Virus record (IMG/VR): IMGVR_UViG_3300015371_000152
Location: 1 to 25,936 of that record
DNA from: a virus
Strand: one strand, 5' to 3'
DNA: 25,936 bases
The position numbers and the translations under genes were made by a program. The stretch's first letter is position 1. Every line of letters starts with the position of its first letter. The notes under the pieces are model-generated. The model worked only from the letters and a program-made list of their open reading frames with translations. It did not search any database and was not told where the DNA came from. This document shows positions 8,790-13,900 of the stretch, in pieces.

Positions 8790-9022
8790 TGGGGAAGACT
8801 GAAGTATACCGTGTCGTCTACAACGACGGCAAGAACCATAACGCACTCGTGTTCCAGGAGCCGACTCAGGGTCTCTCGTTCCAGAAGGGTGAGATGATCA
8901 TGTTCGGAGACGAGGGACAGTCATCCTTCGCTGCTGTCAACGATGAGGGTGATATTCCGCATCGCGAGCCGAGTGGAGATCCGAATGAGAGTCTCGGCGT
9001 CACCTGGCATTTCGCTAAGTAA
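8789..9022 (+). CDS. Small hypothetical protein
   Basis: 77 residues. Beta-rich, with VYRVVYNDGKNHNALVFQE at the N-terminus followed by an acidic C-terminal half. No known motif. It starts at the previous gene's stop codon and ends 19 bases before the next gene. Confidence 0.7.
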   Translation: MGKTEVYRVVYNDGKNHNALVFQEPTQGLSFQKGEMIMFGDEGQSSFAAVNDEGDIPHREPSGDPNESLGVTWHFAK

Positions 9023-9041
9023 TCTCGTATAGGGGGTGATT

Positions 9042-9203
9042 ATGGAGGAGACAGAGGAGCGGACGGAAGGGAACTCGATCTCTGATATCCGTCGCTTCTT
9101 TGCTGAGGGTGCGCGGCCGCTCGAGCAGAACGAGTTTGTTCAGTTCTGGCAGCACCTCAGTGATGAGGACAAGGAAGAGTTCAAGCACGCCAAGCTCAGT
9201 TAA
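9042..9203 (+). CDS. 53-residue acidic helical protein
   Basis: ATG 9042 is preceded by AGGGGGTGAT, a strong ribosome site. The product begins MEETEERTEG and carries a compact helical segment (DIRRFFAEGARPLEQNEFVQ) with a basic/acidic C-terminus. The same MEET opening is used by the gene at 9354. Unknown function. A structured RNA candidate follows directly. Confidence 0.65.
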   Translation: MEETEERTEGNSISDIRRFFAEGARPLEQNEFVQFWQHLSDEDKEEFKHAKLS

Positions 9204-9210
9204 AAGTCAG

Positions 9211-9327
9211 CTCACGGAGTGGGACGAGTCACGGAAACCTGTGCTAGTGGGGGCTCGTTAGGCAAACGTGAGGGGGTATGGTAGGTCGTCGTTGAGCCAC
9301 TAGAACGCACTCGGCTACGCGATACCC
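9211..9327 (+). ncRNA. Candidate structured RNA with two hairpin domains and a 7-bp pseudoknot
   Basis: Domain 1 nests three helices: CTCACG/CGTGAG (9211-9216 with 9267-9272), ACGAG/CTCGT (9224-9228 with 9254-9258) and CACGG/CTGTG closing an AAAC loop (9230-9243). Domain 2 has GGGTAT/ATACCC (9274-9279 with 9322-9327), GTAG/CTAC (9281-9284 with 9315-9318) and GAG/CTC (9294-9296 with 9310-9312). CTAGTGG (9244-9250), unpaired in domain 1, is complementary to CCACTAG (9297-9303) in the loop of domain 2, and all helices are mutually compatible. It fills the gap between two small genes. It may be a cis-regulatory leader of the 9354 gene or a free RNA. The fold was judged by eye. Confidence 0.55.
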
Positions 9328-9353
9328 AAAATTTCTCCGGGGGAGGTGATTGC

Positions 9354-9530
9354 ATGGAGGAGACGACTCGGACCGAGGAGACAACCACAGTCGAGACGGA
9401 GACAGAGGAACTGCGAGATCCGGCTGAGGAAAGAGAAGTGGATTCACCCGCGGAGACGACTGTCGAAACAACGACGACGGTCGAAGAGACAACTGAGACT
9501 GAGCCTGAGACACAGACAGGCGACGAGTAA
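9354..9530 (+). CDS. 58-residue Glu/Thr-rich low-complexity protein
   Basis: ATG 9354 follows a near-perfect ribosome site (GGGGGAGGTGAT). The product is composed largely of Glu and Thr (repeated EETT, TVET, ETTTT patterns) with few hydrophobic residues, so it is expected to be disordered and strongly acidic. A DNA-mimic or other decoy role is imaginable but unsupported. It is flanked on both sides by structured RNA candidates. Overlapping ORFs in other frames here are artefacts of the repetitive composition. Confidence 0.6.
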   Translation: MEETTRTEETTTVETETEELRDPAEEREVDSPAETTVETTTTVEETTETEPETQTGDE

Positions 9531-9533
9531 AGT

Positions 9534-9603
9534 TTGGAAGAGGCAGTTAATTGGGGTGGTGCAAGACCGCCAGCTATGTACGCGTAGCAAAAACCTCTTC
9601 CAA
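9534..9603 (+). ncRNA. Candidate structured RNA: three-way junction with UACG tetraloop
   Basis: A perfect 10-bp closing helix (TTGGAAGAGG 9534-9543 with CCTCTTCCAA 9594-9603) encloses two hairpins separated by one A. One is GGTGGT/ACCGCC (9555-9560 with 9566-9571, loop GCAAG). The other is GCTATG/CGTAGC (9573-9578 with 9583-9588) capped by TACG, a UNCG-type stable tetraloop in RNA. Junction strands are CAGTTAATTGG and AAAAA. ATTGG in the junction can also pair with CCAAT at 9600-9604, allowing an alternative fold. No known riboswitch is recognised. Confidence 0.6.
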
Positions 9604-9611
9604 TAAGACTG

Positions 9612-9644
9612 GGATCCAGAGCCATTGCGTGGTGCTGCTGATCC
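9612..9644 (+). ncRNA. Imperfect hairpin in the same intergenic RNA
   Basis: GGATC/GATCC (9612-9616 with 9640-9644) followed inward by CAG/CTG and CCA/TGG stacked helices around a TTGCG loop. It lies between the three-way junction and the next hairpin and may be part of one longer RNA. Confidence 0.4.
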
Positions 9645-9648
9645 TAGG

Positions 9649-9686
9649 GCCCGTGGAGAGTTGTTATGATTCTCGCGACGGGCTTT
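9649..9686 (+). terminator. Possible terminator or leader hairpin
   Basis: GCCCGT (9649-9654) pairs with ACGGGC (9678-9683), with further GAG/CTC pairing inside, then TTT. The T-run is short, so termination is doubtful; it could instead be a hairpin in the leader of the 9709 gene. Confidence 0.35.
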
Positions 9687-9708
9687 ATATTCTCTATAAG
9701 GAGCAATT

Positions 9709-9957
9709 ATGCCTGAGGTTGAAAATCAGCACACCGTCTCCTCGAAGTGGCGCGAAGCTGATGCCGTAGCCAAAGCCGAACGAGTTGTGGCAATCATGGC
9801 TTGGCTCGATCATACGACGGATCTAGTTGAGATGCTTAGTGATGATGAAGCACTCACTGGAGAGCTGCGTGGTGCGTCCGCTCGACTCAGGACAAAACGG
9901 AATGATATCTCTCGAGAGATCGATGCCTTGAGAGCAGACATGGCCGATCGTGCTTAG
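9709..9957 (+). CDS. Small hypothetical helical protein
   Basis: 82 residues, starting after ATAAGGAGCAATT, a strong ribosome site. Helical with a charged coiled-coil-like C-terminal 40 residues (RLRTKRNDISREIDALRADMADRA). Flanked by intergenic regions with strong predicted structure. No family recognised. Confidence 0.75.
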   Translation: MPEVENQHTVSSKWREADAVAKAERVVAIMAWLDHTTDLVEMLSDDEALTGELRGASARLRTKRNDISREIDALRADMADRA

Positions 9958-9959
9958 CT

Positions 9960-10065
9960 GGACCTGAGTGTGGATGGACCCCGCTATCCTGCGACTCTTG
10001 GTCTCGTTCCATCTCCGCCAGGGGGAGTGCCGCCCTTGGCCGCTTGGGCAGGCAGCTCAGGTTCC
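9960..10065 (+). ncRNA. Candidate structured RNA, three-way-junction-like
   Basis: GGACCTGAG (9960-9968) pairs with CTCAGGT-T-CC (10056-10065, one bulge). Inside are TGGA-type pairing (9972-9978 with 10008-10016, one bulge) and a strong GC hairpin TGCCGCCC (10028-10035) with GGGCAGGCA (10046-10054, one bulged A). CCCC (9979-9982) could also reach GGGG (10021-10024). It immediately precedes a TATAAT promoter; the 3' arms overlap the -35 region, so it could act in DNA or as the 3' end of the upstream transcript. Confidence 0.45.
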
Positions 10066-10072
10066 CTATAAT
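10044..10072 (+). promoter_or_regulatory. Sigma-A-like promoter
   Basis: TTGGGC (10044-10049), 17 bases, TATAAT (10067-10072). It drives the gene at 10090, whose ribosome site is a GGGGGG run. It is not of the WTCGCA class seen elsewhere in the window. Confidence 0.55.
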
Positions 10073-10089
10073 TCAATCTTGGGGGGTTA

Positions 10090-10503
10090 ATGAAACTTCT
10101 TGCATCACTAGCCGTGATTGTAGGTGCGCTGATCCTATTGTTATTGATTGTCAGTTCGGATGGAGATGCACATCCAAATGCCGTTGATCGTCCAATGAAA
10201 ATCGCCAGTGCCGCTGAGAATCCAAAGCCGCAAGTCTGGTGGGTAAGGAGACAGATCGAAGTTGCCACCATTCTTGGAAAAGATGGAGATGCACAAGGTA
10301 CCGACCCGTGGCCAAATTGCCCTGATCCGTACGATCATCAAGGCCACACCTGGCGGGACACACTTAAGTGTGAAAACCGGGCCTTCGCGGAAAGATTCGG
10401 TGTCTGGGATCCGCGAGCGTGGAAAGACAGTCCTGGTTATTTCCGTTGCGGCTTGCAATTCGAGCCGCGTTGGGAGCGTCGCTATGGGAAGTTGTGCCCA
10501 TGA
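10090..10503 (+). CDS. Secreted or membrane-anchored cysteine-containing protein
   Basis: 137 residues. An N-terminal signal or anchor helix (residues 3-22, Leu/Ile/Val-rich) is followed by a Trp- and Pro-rich exported domain with four cysteines (about residues 77, 94, 120 and 136) that could form two disulfides. There is no lipobox and no clear signal peptidase site, so it may stay anchored. The family is not recognised; a role at the cell surface is inferred only from topology. Its stop overlaps the next start (ATGA). Confidence 0.75.
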   Translation: MKLLASLAVIVGALILLLLIVSSDGDAHPNAVDRPMKIASAAENPKPQVWWVRRQIEVATILGKDGDAQGTDPWPNCPDPYDHQGHTWRDTLKCENRAFAERFGVWDPRAWKDSPGYFRCGLQFEPRWERRYGKLCP

Positions 10504-10694
10504 GTAACCAGCAGATCGAGAAACTTTTCAACGATCAAGCTCGAACTGATCTGCGTTTGCAACGAATTGAAAAGGCGATTGGGACAATGGCCACATGGCT
10601 TGTCCAGGCACAAACTGGATTCAATGCCAATGATGCCGCAGGAATTGAGAGAATTCTCCGCGGAGAAACTCTGGACGAAAAGAAGACAAATTAG
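10500..10694 (+). CDS. Small protein with WLVQAQTGF domain (paralogue of 11122 gene)
   Basis: 64 residues from ATG 10500 (ATGA overlap); a longer ORF upstream lies inside the previous gene and is rejected. The C-terminal half (RLQRIEKAIGTMATWLVQAQ then TGFN, GIERIL) closely matches residues about 92-125 of the gene at 11122. It looks like a short helical or coiled-coil oligomerisation module. Function unknown. Confidence 0.75.
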   Translation: MSNQQIEKLFNDQARTDLRLQRIEKAIGTMATWLVQAQTGFNANDAAGIERILRGETLDEKKTN

Positions 10695-10703
10695 GAGTTA
10701 ATT

Positions 10704-10919
10704 GTGGACGATCTAATCGCACATATTTATGAGTTGCGAAAAGAAGGTATCCCGCTTCATTATCGTCGCCGCAAAGAAGGTAAAAAGACCGTCTGGTATA
10801 TCCATTATGGTTACGCCCTAATTGCCTATCGAGCCAGTACAGCAGCTGCAACCCAAGCTGTCGAAATTGCTACTGATGTGCATCGAGTAATCCATAAGCG
10901 CTTGGCCAAAACCGCTTGA
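10704..10919 (+). CDS. Small hypothetical basic protein
   Basis: 71 residues from GTG 10704, preceded by TAGGAGTTAATT. The N-terminal half has a helix then a basic Tyr-rich beta segment (HYRRRKEGKKTVWYIHYG), which might contact nucleic acid; the C-terminal half is a basic helix. Family not recognised. Confidence 0.65.
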   Translation: MDDLIAHIYELRKEGIPLHYRRRKEGKKTVWYIHYGYALIAYRASTAAATQAVEIATDVHRVIHKRLAKTA

Positions 10920-10928
10920 GGAGATAAC

Positions 10929-11147
10929 GTGATCTTCGAGGGAATCACTCATACCGATCCAGATCTTTTCCGTTTCACAGTTCGTCTGCGAATGCATCAT
11001 CTTGTTGATAACTACACCCAGATCAACTGGGCCATGGTTGATGCTTTCAATAGGTTCGGTCAGTCAATGCAGAAAGTGGCAGAGTCCATGCGTAAACTTC
11101 TACCATATCTGGGGGAAGTAAATGGGAGAACTAATCTGGTCTTGTAA
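10929..11147 (+). CDS. Small hypothetical protein
   Basis: 72 residues from GTG 10929 after GAGGAGATAAC. Predicted all-helical with a His/Met-containing core (RLRMHHLVDNYTQINWAMVD). It ends 26 bases inside the next gene. Function unknown. Confidence 0.65.
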   Translation: MIFEGITHTDPDLFRFTVRLRMHHLVDNYTQINWAMVDAFNRFGQSMQKVAESMRKLLPYLGEVNGRTNLVL

Positions 11148-11559
11148 AATCGGAGCTGCTACGAAGATACCACCAGACTCCGATGCTCCAATGCGTGCCG
11201 CTGTAATTCATGCATATTATGAGTTGACTGGAGAGTATCCCGATTTCGTCTTCAGTGGTTGGGGTGATACGCTTACTGACAGTGAACAAGCAGCGTTAGA
11301 ACGTCACGCCGAGATAAGGGAGATGGCTATGGCCGAACCAAAGACTGAACTCGACCATCGTCTAGACCGGATGGAATTAGCTATTAGCACCATGGCTAGT
11401 TGGCTCGTCCAAGCTCAGACCGGATTCAATTCAAAAGATGCTCAAGGAATTGAGCGAATTCTCGCAGGAGGACATTTGGAAGGAGCAGAAGCTGATGAGC
11501 GCCTCAAAAGCCACGTCCATTATCCGGCTGCTGAGCGACAAGAGGAACCGGGATCCTAG
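11122..11559 (+). CDS. Two-part phage protein with WLVQAQTGF domain
   Basis: 145 residues from ATG 11122, preceded by GGGGGAAGTAA. The N-terminal 70 residues contain a motif common in small actinophage proteins (IHAYYELTGEYPDFVFSGWG, then LTDSE). The C-terminal part repeats the helical domain of the 64-aa protein at 10500 (TMASWLVQAQTGFNSKDAQG, then IERIL). Hence it is a fusion of a variable N-terminal domain to a shared C-terminal module. Function unknown. Confidence 0.75.
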   Translation: MGELIWSCKIGAATKIPPDSDAPMRAAVIHAYYELTGEYPDFVFSGWGDTLTDSEQAALERHAEIREMAMAEPKTELDHRLDRMELAISTMASWLVQAQTGFNSKDAQGIERILAGGHLEGAEADERLKSHVHYPAAERQEEPGS

Positions 11560-11575
11560 GTTTCTTGAGTATGTA

Positions 11576-11740
11576 ACCTCGAAGATAACACGAGGTGAAG
11601 TTTCTCCCAGATAAACAAGCCCCTTTATTGCGGCGAAGGGGTTCTGGGAGAAGACGGGAGTTGGCGCGCAGGTGAGAGTTACCGGAGGGGTTCTGGATTT
11701 GGGGACCAGACTAACCCGGCTCATTTGCGCTGCCTCTCCC
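11576..11740 (+). ncRNA. Candidate structured RNA region, three helices
   Basis: Hairpin ACCTCG/CGAGGT (11576-11596). Long hairpin TTCTCCCAG/CTGGGAGAA (11602-11610 with 11644-11652) with inner CCCCTT/AAGGGG (11620-11625 with 11636-11641). Then a long-range interrupted 13-bp helix, GGGAG, GGC and GCGCA (11656-11670) with TGCGC, GCC and CTCCC (11726-11740), enclosing TGAG/CTCA and a GGGTTCTGG/CCAG-AACCC hairpin (11688-11717). It ends just upstream of the promoter for the 11795 gene, so the RNA would be the 3' end of the upstream transcript or an independent RNA. Confidence 0.55.
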
Positions 11741-11746
11741 GGATTA

Positions 11747-11778
11747 TTCGCAAGCATTACATGCTGTATAATGAAACC
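11747..11778 (+). promoter_or_regulatory. Promoter of the 70-aa gene (WTCGCA-N14-TATAATGAAACC class)
   Basis: TTCGCA (11747-11752), 14 bases, TATAAT (11767-11772), GAAACC, then TATTTAAGGAG and ATG 11795. Almost base-identical downstream of the -10 to the promoter at 12045. Confidence 0.75.
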
Positions 11779-11794
11779 TATTTAAGGAGACATT

Positions 11795-12007
11795 ATGGAG
11801 CATCAAATCCTAACTGTTCCTGAAATGCTCATCGACGTCAAAGCTGACATTGATCAGTGCCAGGCTCTAATTGATCAGGCTCGGGTAGCATTCGCTAACG
11901 ACCCCCACTTTCAACTAACCCTGGACCGTAAACAAACTCAGCTCGACGAACGTCGTGAGCGTGTCAGGATCATGGATGATATTGCCAAGATTGTGTACCA
12001 CAAGTAA
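11795..12007 (+). CDS. Small coiled-coil-like hypothetical protein
   Basis: 70 residues. Two predicted charged helices (about residues 8-32 and 38-66, the latter rich in Arg, Glu and Asp) suggest a helical hairpin. It is preceded by its own promoter and followed by its own terminator, so monocistronic. Family not recognised. Confidence 0.8.
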   Translation: MEHQILTVPEMLIDVKADIDQCQALIDQARVAFANDPHFQLTLDRKQTQLDERRERVRIMDDIAKIVYHK

Positions 12008-12013
12008 CGTTTC

Positions 12014-12046
12014 AAAGCTGGAGTCCTACTTGGACTTTAGCTTTTT
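12014..12046 (+). terminator. Rho-independent terminator
   Basis: A 13-bp stem with two G-T pairs (12014-12026 with 12032-12044), loop TACTT and a T-run. Its T-run abuts the TTCGCA element of the next promoter, so the two units are fused back to back. Confidence 0.92.
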
Positions 12047-12076
12047 CGCAGGAAAAACACTCCTTATAATGAAACC
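12045..12076 (+). promoter_or_regulatory. Promoter of the 30-aa gene (WTCGCA-N14-TATAATGAAACC class)
   Basis: TTCGCA (12045-12050), 14 bases, TATAAT (12065-12070), GAAACC, then TATTTAAGGAG and ATG 12093. Starts right at the end of the preceding terminator. Confidence 0.75.
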
Positions 12077-12092
12077 TATTTAAGGAGTAATT

Positions 12093-12185
12093 ATGTTTAA
12101 ATTCATTGGCAACTTCATCGGCTGGATCCTCTTCGGATGGCTCTGGCTGACGATGATGTTGGTCCGTGCACTGAAAGCAAAGTAG
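12093..12185 (+). CDS. 30-residue membrane peptide
   Basis: The product is a single Trp/Leu/Ile-rich hydrophobic helix (residues 4-23) with a basic C-terminal tail (VRALKAK). It has a dedicated promoter, a strong AAGGAG ribosome site and a dedicated terminator, which makes translation likely despite its size. A membrane-acting phage peptide is a reasonable inference; the target is unknown. Confidence 0.7.
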   Translation: MFKFIGNFIGWILFGWLWLTMMLVRALKAK

Positions 12186-12207
12186 TACTCGCTAGAAATA
12201 GATTCAA

Positions 12208-12242
12208 AAAGAGAGTCCAGAACAAGGACTTTCTTTTTTTTT
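12208..12242 (+). terminator. Rho-independent terminator
   Basis: An 11-bp stem with one G-T pair (12208-12218 with 12226-12236), loop AGAACAA and nine or more Ts. Shares the AGTCC/GGACTTT core with the terminator at 12014 and GGACTTT with that at 812. Confidence 0.92.
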
Positions 12243-12257
12243 GAAAGGAATAAGTGA

Positions 12258-12485
12258 ATGAGTGTAGATATTCGCGATCCAGCCTGTGTTGAGAATTGGC
12301 CTGAATGTTGGTCGGGTGGATACGATCCTCGTTGTTGTCGCTTTCCTAAATCTTGTAGTTGTGAGAATCACGTGAGTGAAGAAACTACTATTTGCTCGAA
12401 CATGCATTGCTATAACCGAGCACCAGTCAGTGATGATCCAGCGAAGCCTCCCTTCTGTGAACCTTGTAAAGCGAGGAGTAAATAA
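12258..12485 (+). CDS. Cysteine-rich putative zinc-binding protein
   Basis: 75 residues, eleven of them cysteine, with two clusters: an N-terminal set around DPRCCRFPKSCSCENH and a C-terminal CSNMHC plus CEPC. The C-terminal pair fits a zinc ribbon. The CxxxHCYN string is also present in the 43-aa protein at 15629. It overlaps the next gene by one base (TAATG). Probable nucleic-acid or protein-binding small zinc protein; function unknown. Confidence 0.75.
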   Translation: MSVDIRDPACVENWPECWSGGYDPRCCRFPKSCSCENHVSEETTICSNMHCYNRAPVSDDPAKPPFCEPCKARSK

Positions 12486-12790
12486 TGGGTCGATTCGAAG
12501 TTCAGGGCATTGTCTCAGCAGTAACTGGTGAGCCCTTGGTTCAATTGCGTCAGCTTGACGACAACGATATCGAAGAGTTTCAGATCCAACTGCCTTTGAT
12601 CGAAGCTCGAGAAATAGCTCAGACTATTCAGGAAGCAACTTTCAATGCTGTCTATGATGCAGCTTTGATTGCCTGGGCTAAAGAACAAGGTGACGAAACA
12701 ATGGGGGTGATGTTGGTCAATAATGTCCGTCGTTACCGAGCTGATAAGTGGGGTTTGCCTGATCGACCAGAAGATTGGCGGCCAGAATGA
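12485..12790 (+). CDS. Small hypothetical protein
   Basis: 101 residues. A beta-rich N-terminus (FEVQGIVSAVTGEPLVQLRQ) resembles small phage proteins of unknown role, followed by a long helix (about residues 38-70) and a charged tail. Overlaps both neighbours (TAATG and ATGA), so translationally coupled. Confidence 0.75.
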   Translation: MGRFEVQGIVSAVTGEPLVQLRQLDDNDIEEFQIQLPLIEAREIAQTIQEATFNAVYDAALIAWAKEQGDETMGVMLVNNVRRYRADKWGLPDRPEDWRPE

Positions 12791-13275
12791 GCTCTTTCGA
12801 CTCACGTCCTGAGACTAAGAAGCACATCGAGCGTGTCCAATTTTTTATCCGCCGGGCCCAGAACAATCTTATCTGGCGCGCACTTAAGCACGACCAGAGT
12901 AAGCTTGTCTCACCGGAACTAGAAGCGTTTGATATTGCGACTCCGAAACTAGCCGGGCTTCAGTACGGCAGCGAGGAGTACAAGCAATCACTGCGTGATC
13001 TTGGTCCAGCTCTGCAGCATCACTTCGAACACAATGATCATCACCCCGAGCACTACGAGAATGGTGTTCAGGGAATGAGTTTGATGGCCTTGATCGAGAT
13101 GCTCTGTGATTGGCGAGCTGCCAGTGAACGGACAGTCCAGCGTACGGACGATCCGAAGTTGATGAAGTCATTCGAGTCGGGTCTGAAGCATAACAAGGAA
13201 CGATTCGGAATCTCGGACAGTCTCTACGAGATTCTGCTCAACACTGCCCGTGAGCTAGAGATGATCGAGTCATGA
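12787..13275 (+). CDS. DUF5662-like phage protein
   Basis: 162 residues from ATG 12787 (ATGA overlap); an earlier ATG at 12775 is less likely. The sequence has an HDQSKL motif near residue 35 and a histidine-rich HHFEHNDHHPEHYENG around residues 77-92, then a helical segment with CDWRAA. This pattern fits the DUF5662 phage family and looks like an HD-type metal-binding fold, suggesting but not proving phosphohydrolase activity. Family assignment from memory. Confidence 0.75.
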   Translation: MSSFDSRPETKKHIERVQFFIRRAQNNLIWRALKHDQSKLVSPELEAFDIATPKLAGLQYGSEEYKQSLRDLGPALQHHFEHNDHHPEHYENGVQGMSLMALIEMLCDWRAASERTVQRTDDPKLMKSFESGLKHNKERFGISDSLYEILLNTARELEMIES

Positions 13276-13451
13276 ACTTGCCTGCAATCATATCCGAGGA
13301 GTCAGAGCTTGCACAAAAGATAGCTGCCTCGGCAGGGATGGGTATTTCACGAATTCAGGTTCGACTCGATCCTGAGTACGTACTTGTCTTCGGTAGCCAT
13401 TCCGACTATGCAAAACTGGGCGAATGGGCCTGGGTCGGAAGGGAAGAGTGA
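13272..13451 (+). CDS. 59-residue hypothetical protein
   Basis: ATG 13272 overlaps the previous stop (ATGA) and its own stop overlaps the next start. N-terminal helix (ISEESELAQKIAASAGM), then two strands (RIQVRLDPEYVLVFGS) and a Trp-rich end. Coupled on both sides, so probably real; function unknown. Confidence 0.65.
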   Translation: MNLPAIISEESELAQKIAASAGMGISRIQVRLDPEYVLVFGSHSDYAKLGEWAWVGREE

Positions 13452-13600
13452 TGGCTGTCAAAGAAATGCTCGGCTTTGACGGCTTCCGGCCTGAAGATCG
13501 TTGGCTCTGGTTTGCTGTTCGACTAAGTCTTGTCTTATTCATGATCGGAGTTGAGGTTGTGATCATTGCTGCCTTTGCAAAGGTGATGCTAGCACTATGA
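13451..13600 (+). CDS. 49-residue single-pass membrane protein
   Basis: ATG 13451 overlaps the previous stop by one base. A short soluble start (MAVKEMLGFDGFRPEDRW) is followed by one long hydrophobic segment (about residues 19-48, Leu/Val/Ile/Phe-rich). Its end overlaps the next start (ATGA at 13597). Small membrane protein of unknown role. Confidence 0.65.
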   Translation: MAVKEMLGFDGFRPEDRWLWFAVRLSLVLFMIGVEVVIIAAFAKVMLAL

Positions 13601-13731
13601 ACCCACCCGCTAAGACTACAATTGTGGTTGATTGTGCTTGTAGGAGTAAGAAGTGTACGGCAAAAGTGCGGATCGACGAGCCTACATATCCTTACTGCTC
13701 AATCTGCTACAACAATAGTAACTGTAGGTGA
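13597..13731 (+). CDS. 44-residue putative zinc-ribbon protein
   Basis: ATG 13597 overlaps the previous stop. The product has CAC and KKC near the middle and CSIC close to the end plus a final Cys, a plausible four-cysteine zinc site (VDCACRSKKC, then YPYCSICYNNSNC). One of several tiny cysteine-rich proteins in this stretch. Unknown target. Confidence 0.6.
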   Translation: MNPPAKTTIVVDCACRSKKCTAKVRIDEPTYPYCSICYNNSNCR

Positions 13732-13735
13732 TGAG

Positions 13736-13900
13736 ATGAATAATGAAGAAGCTAATAGTCCGCTTGGACTGGCTGCTCGAGGGCTAGCTTTTGCTCTGAT
13801 TGAACAAGTTGCCGGTGTGGATTGGCATGATCGTGATGTGACAAAACTGCAAGTAGCCCTCTATTATTATGGGATGGCAATCGCGAAAGCGAGAAGATGA
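13736..13900 (+). CDS. 54-residue hypothetical protein
   Basis: ATG 13736 is chosen over an upstream in-frame start at 13622 that would overlap the zinc-ribbon gene almost entirely. Helical, Ala/Leu-rich ([19 protein letters not shown]) with a basic end. Its stop overlaps the helicase start (ATGA). Confidence 0.6.
   Translation: MNNEEANSPLGLAARGLAFALIEQVAGVDWHDRDVTKLQVALYYYGMAIAKARR

Noticed and set aside
9534-9603. tRNA or tRNA-like gene
   Set aside because: Length is near 70 bases and ends are paired, but only two inner arms exist, there is no anticodon loop or T-loop consensus.
9212-9625. 137-aa minus-strand ORF and overlapping plus-strand ORFs
   Set aside because: They arise from the Glu/Thr repeat gene and the RNA structures; Ser/Val low-complexity translation, no ribosome site, and opposite to all genes.
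13350-13380. GGTTCGACTC resembling a tRNA T-arm
   Set aside because: It lies inside the coupled 59-codon gene and no acceptor stem or anticodon arm can be built around it.
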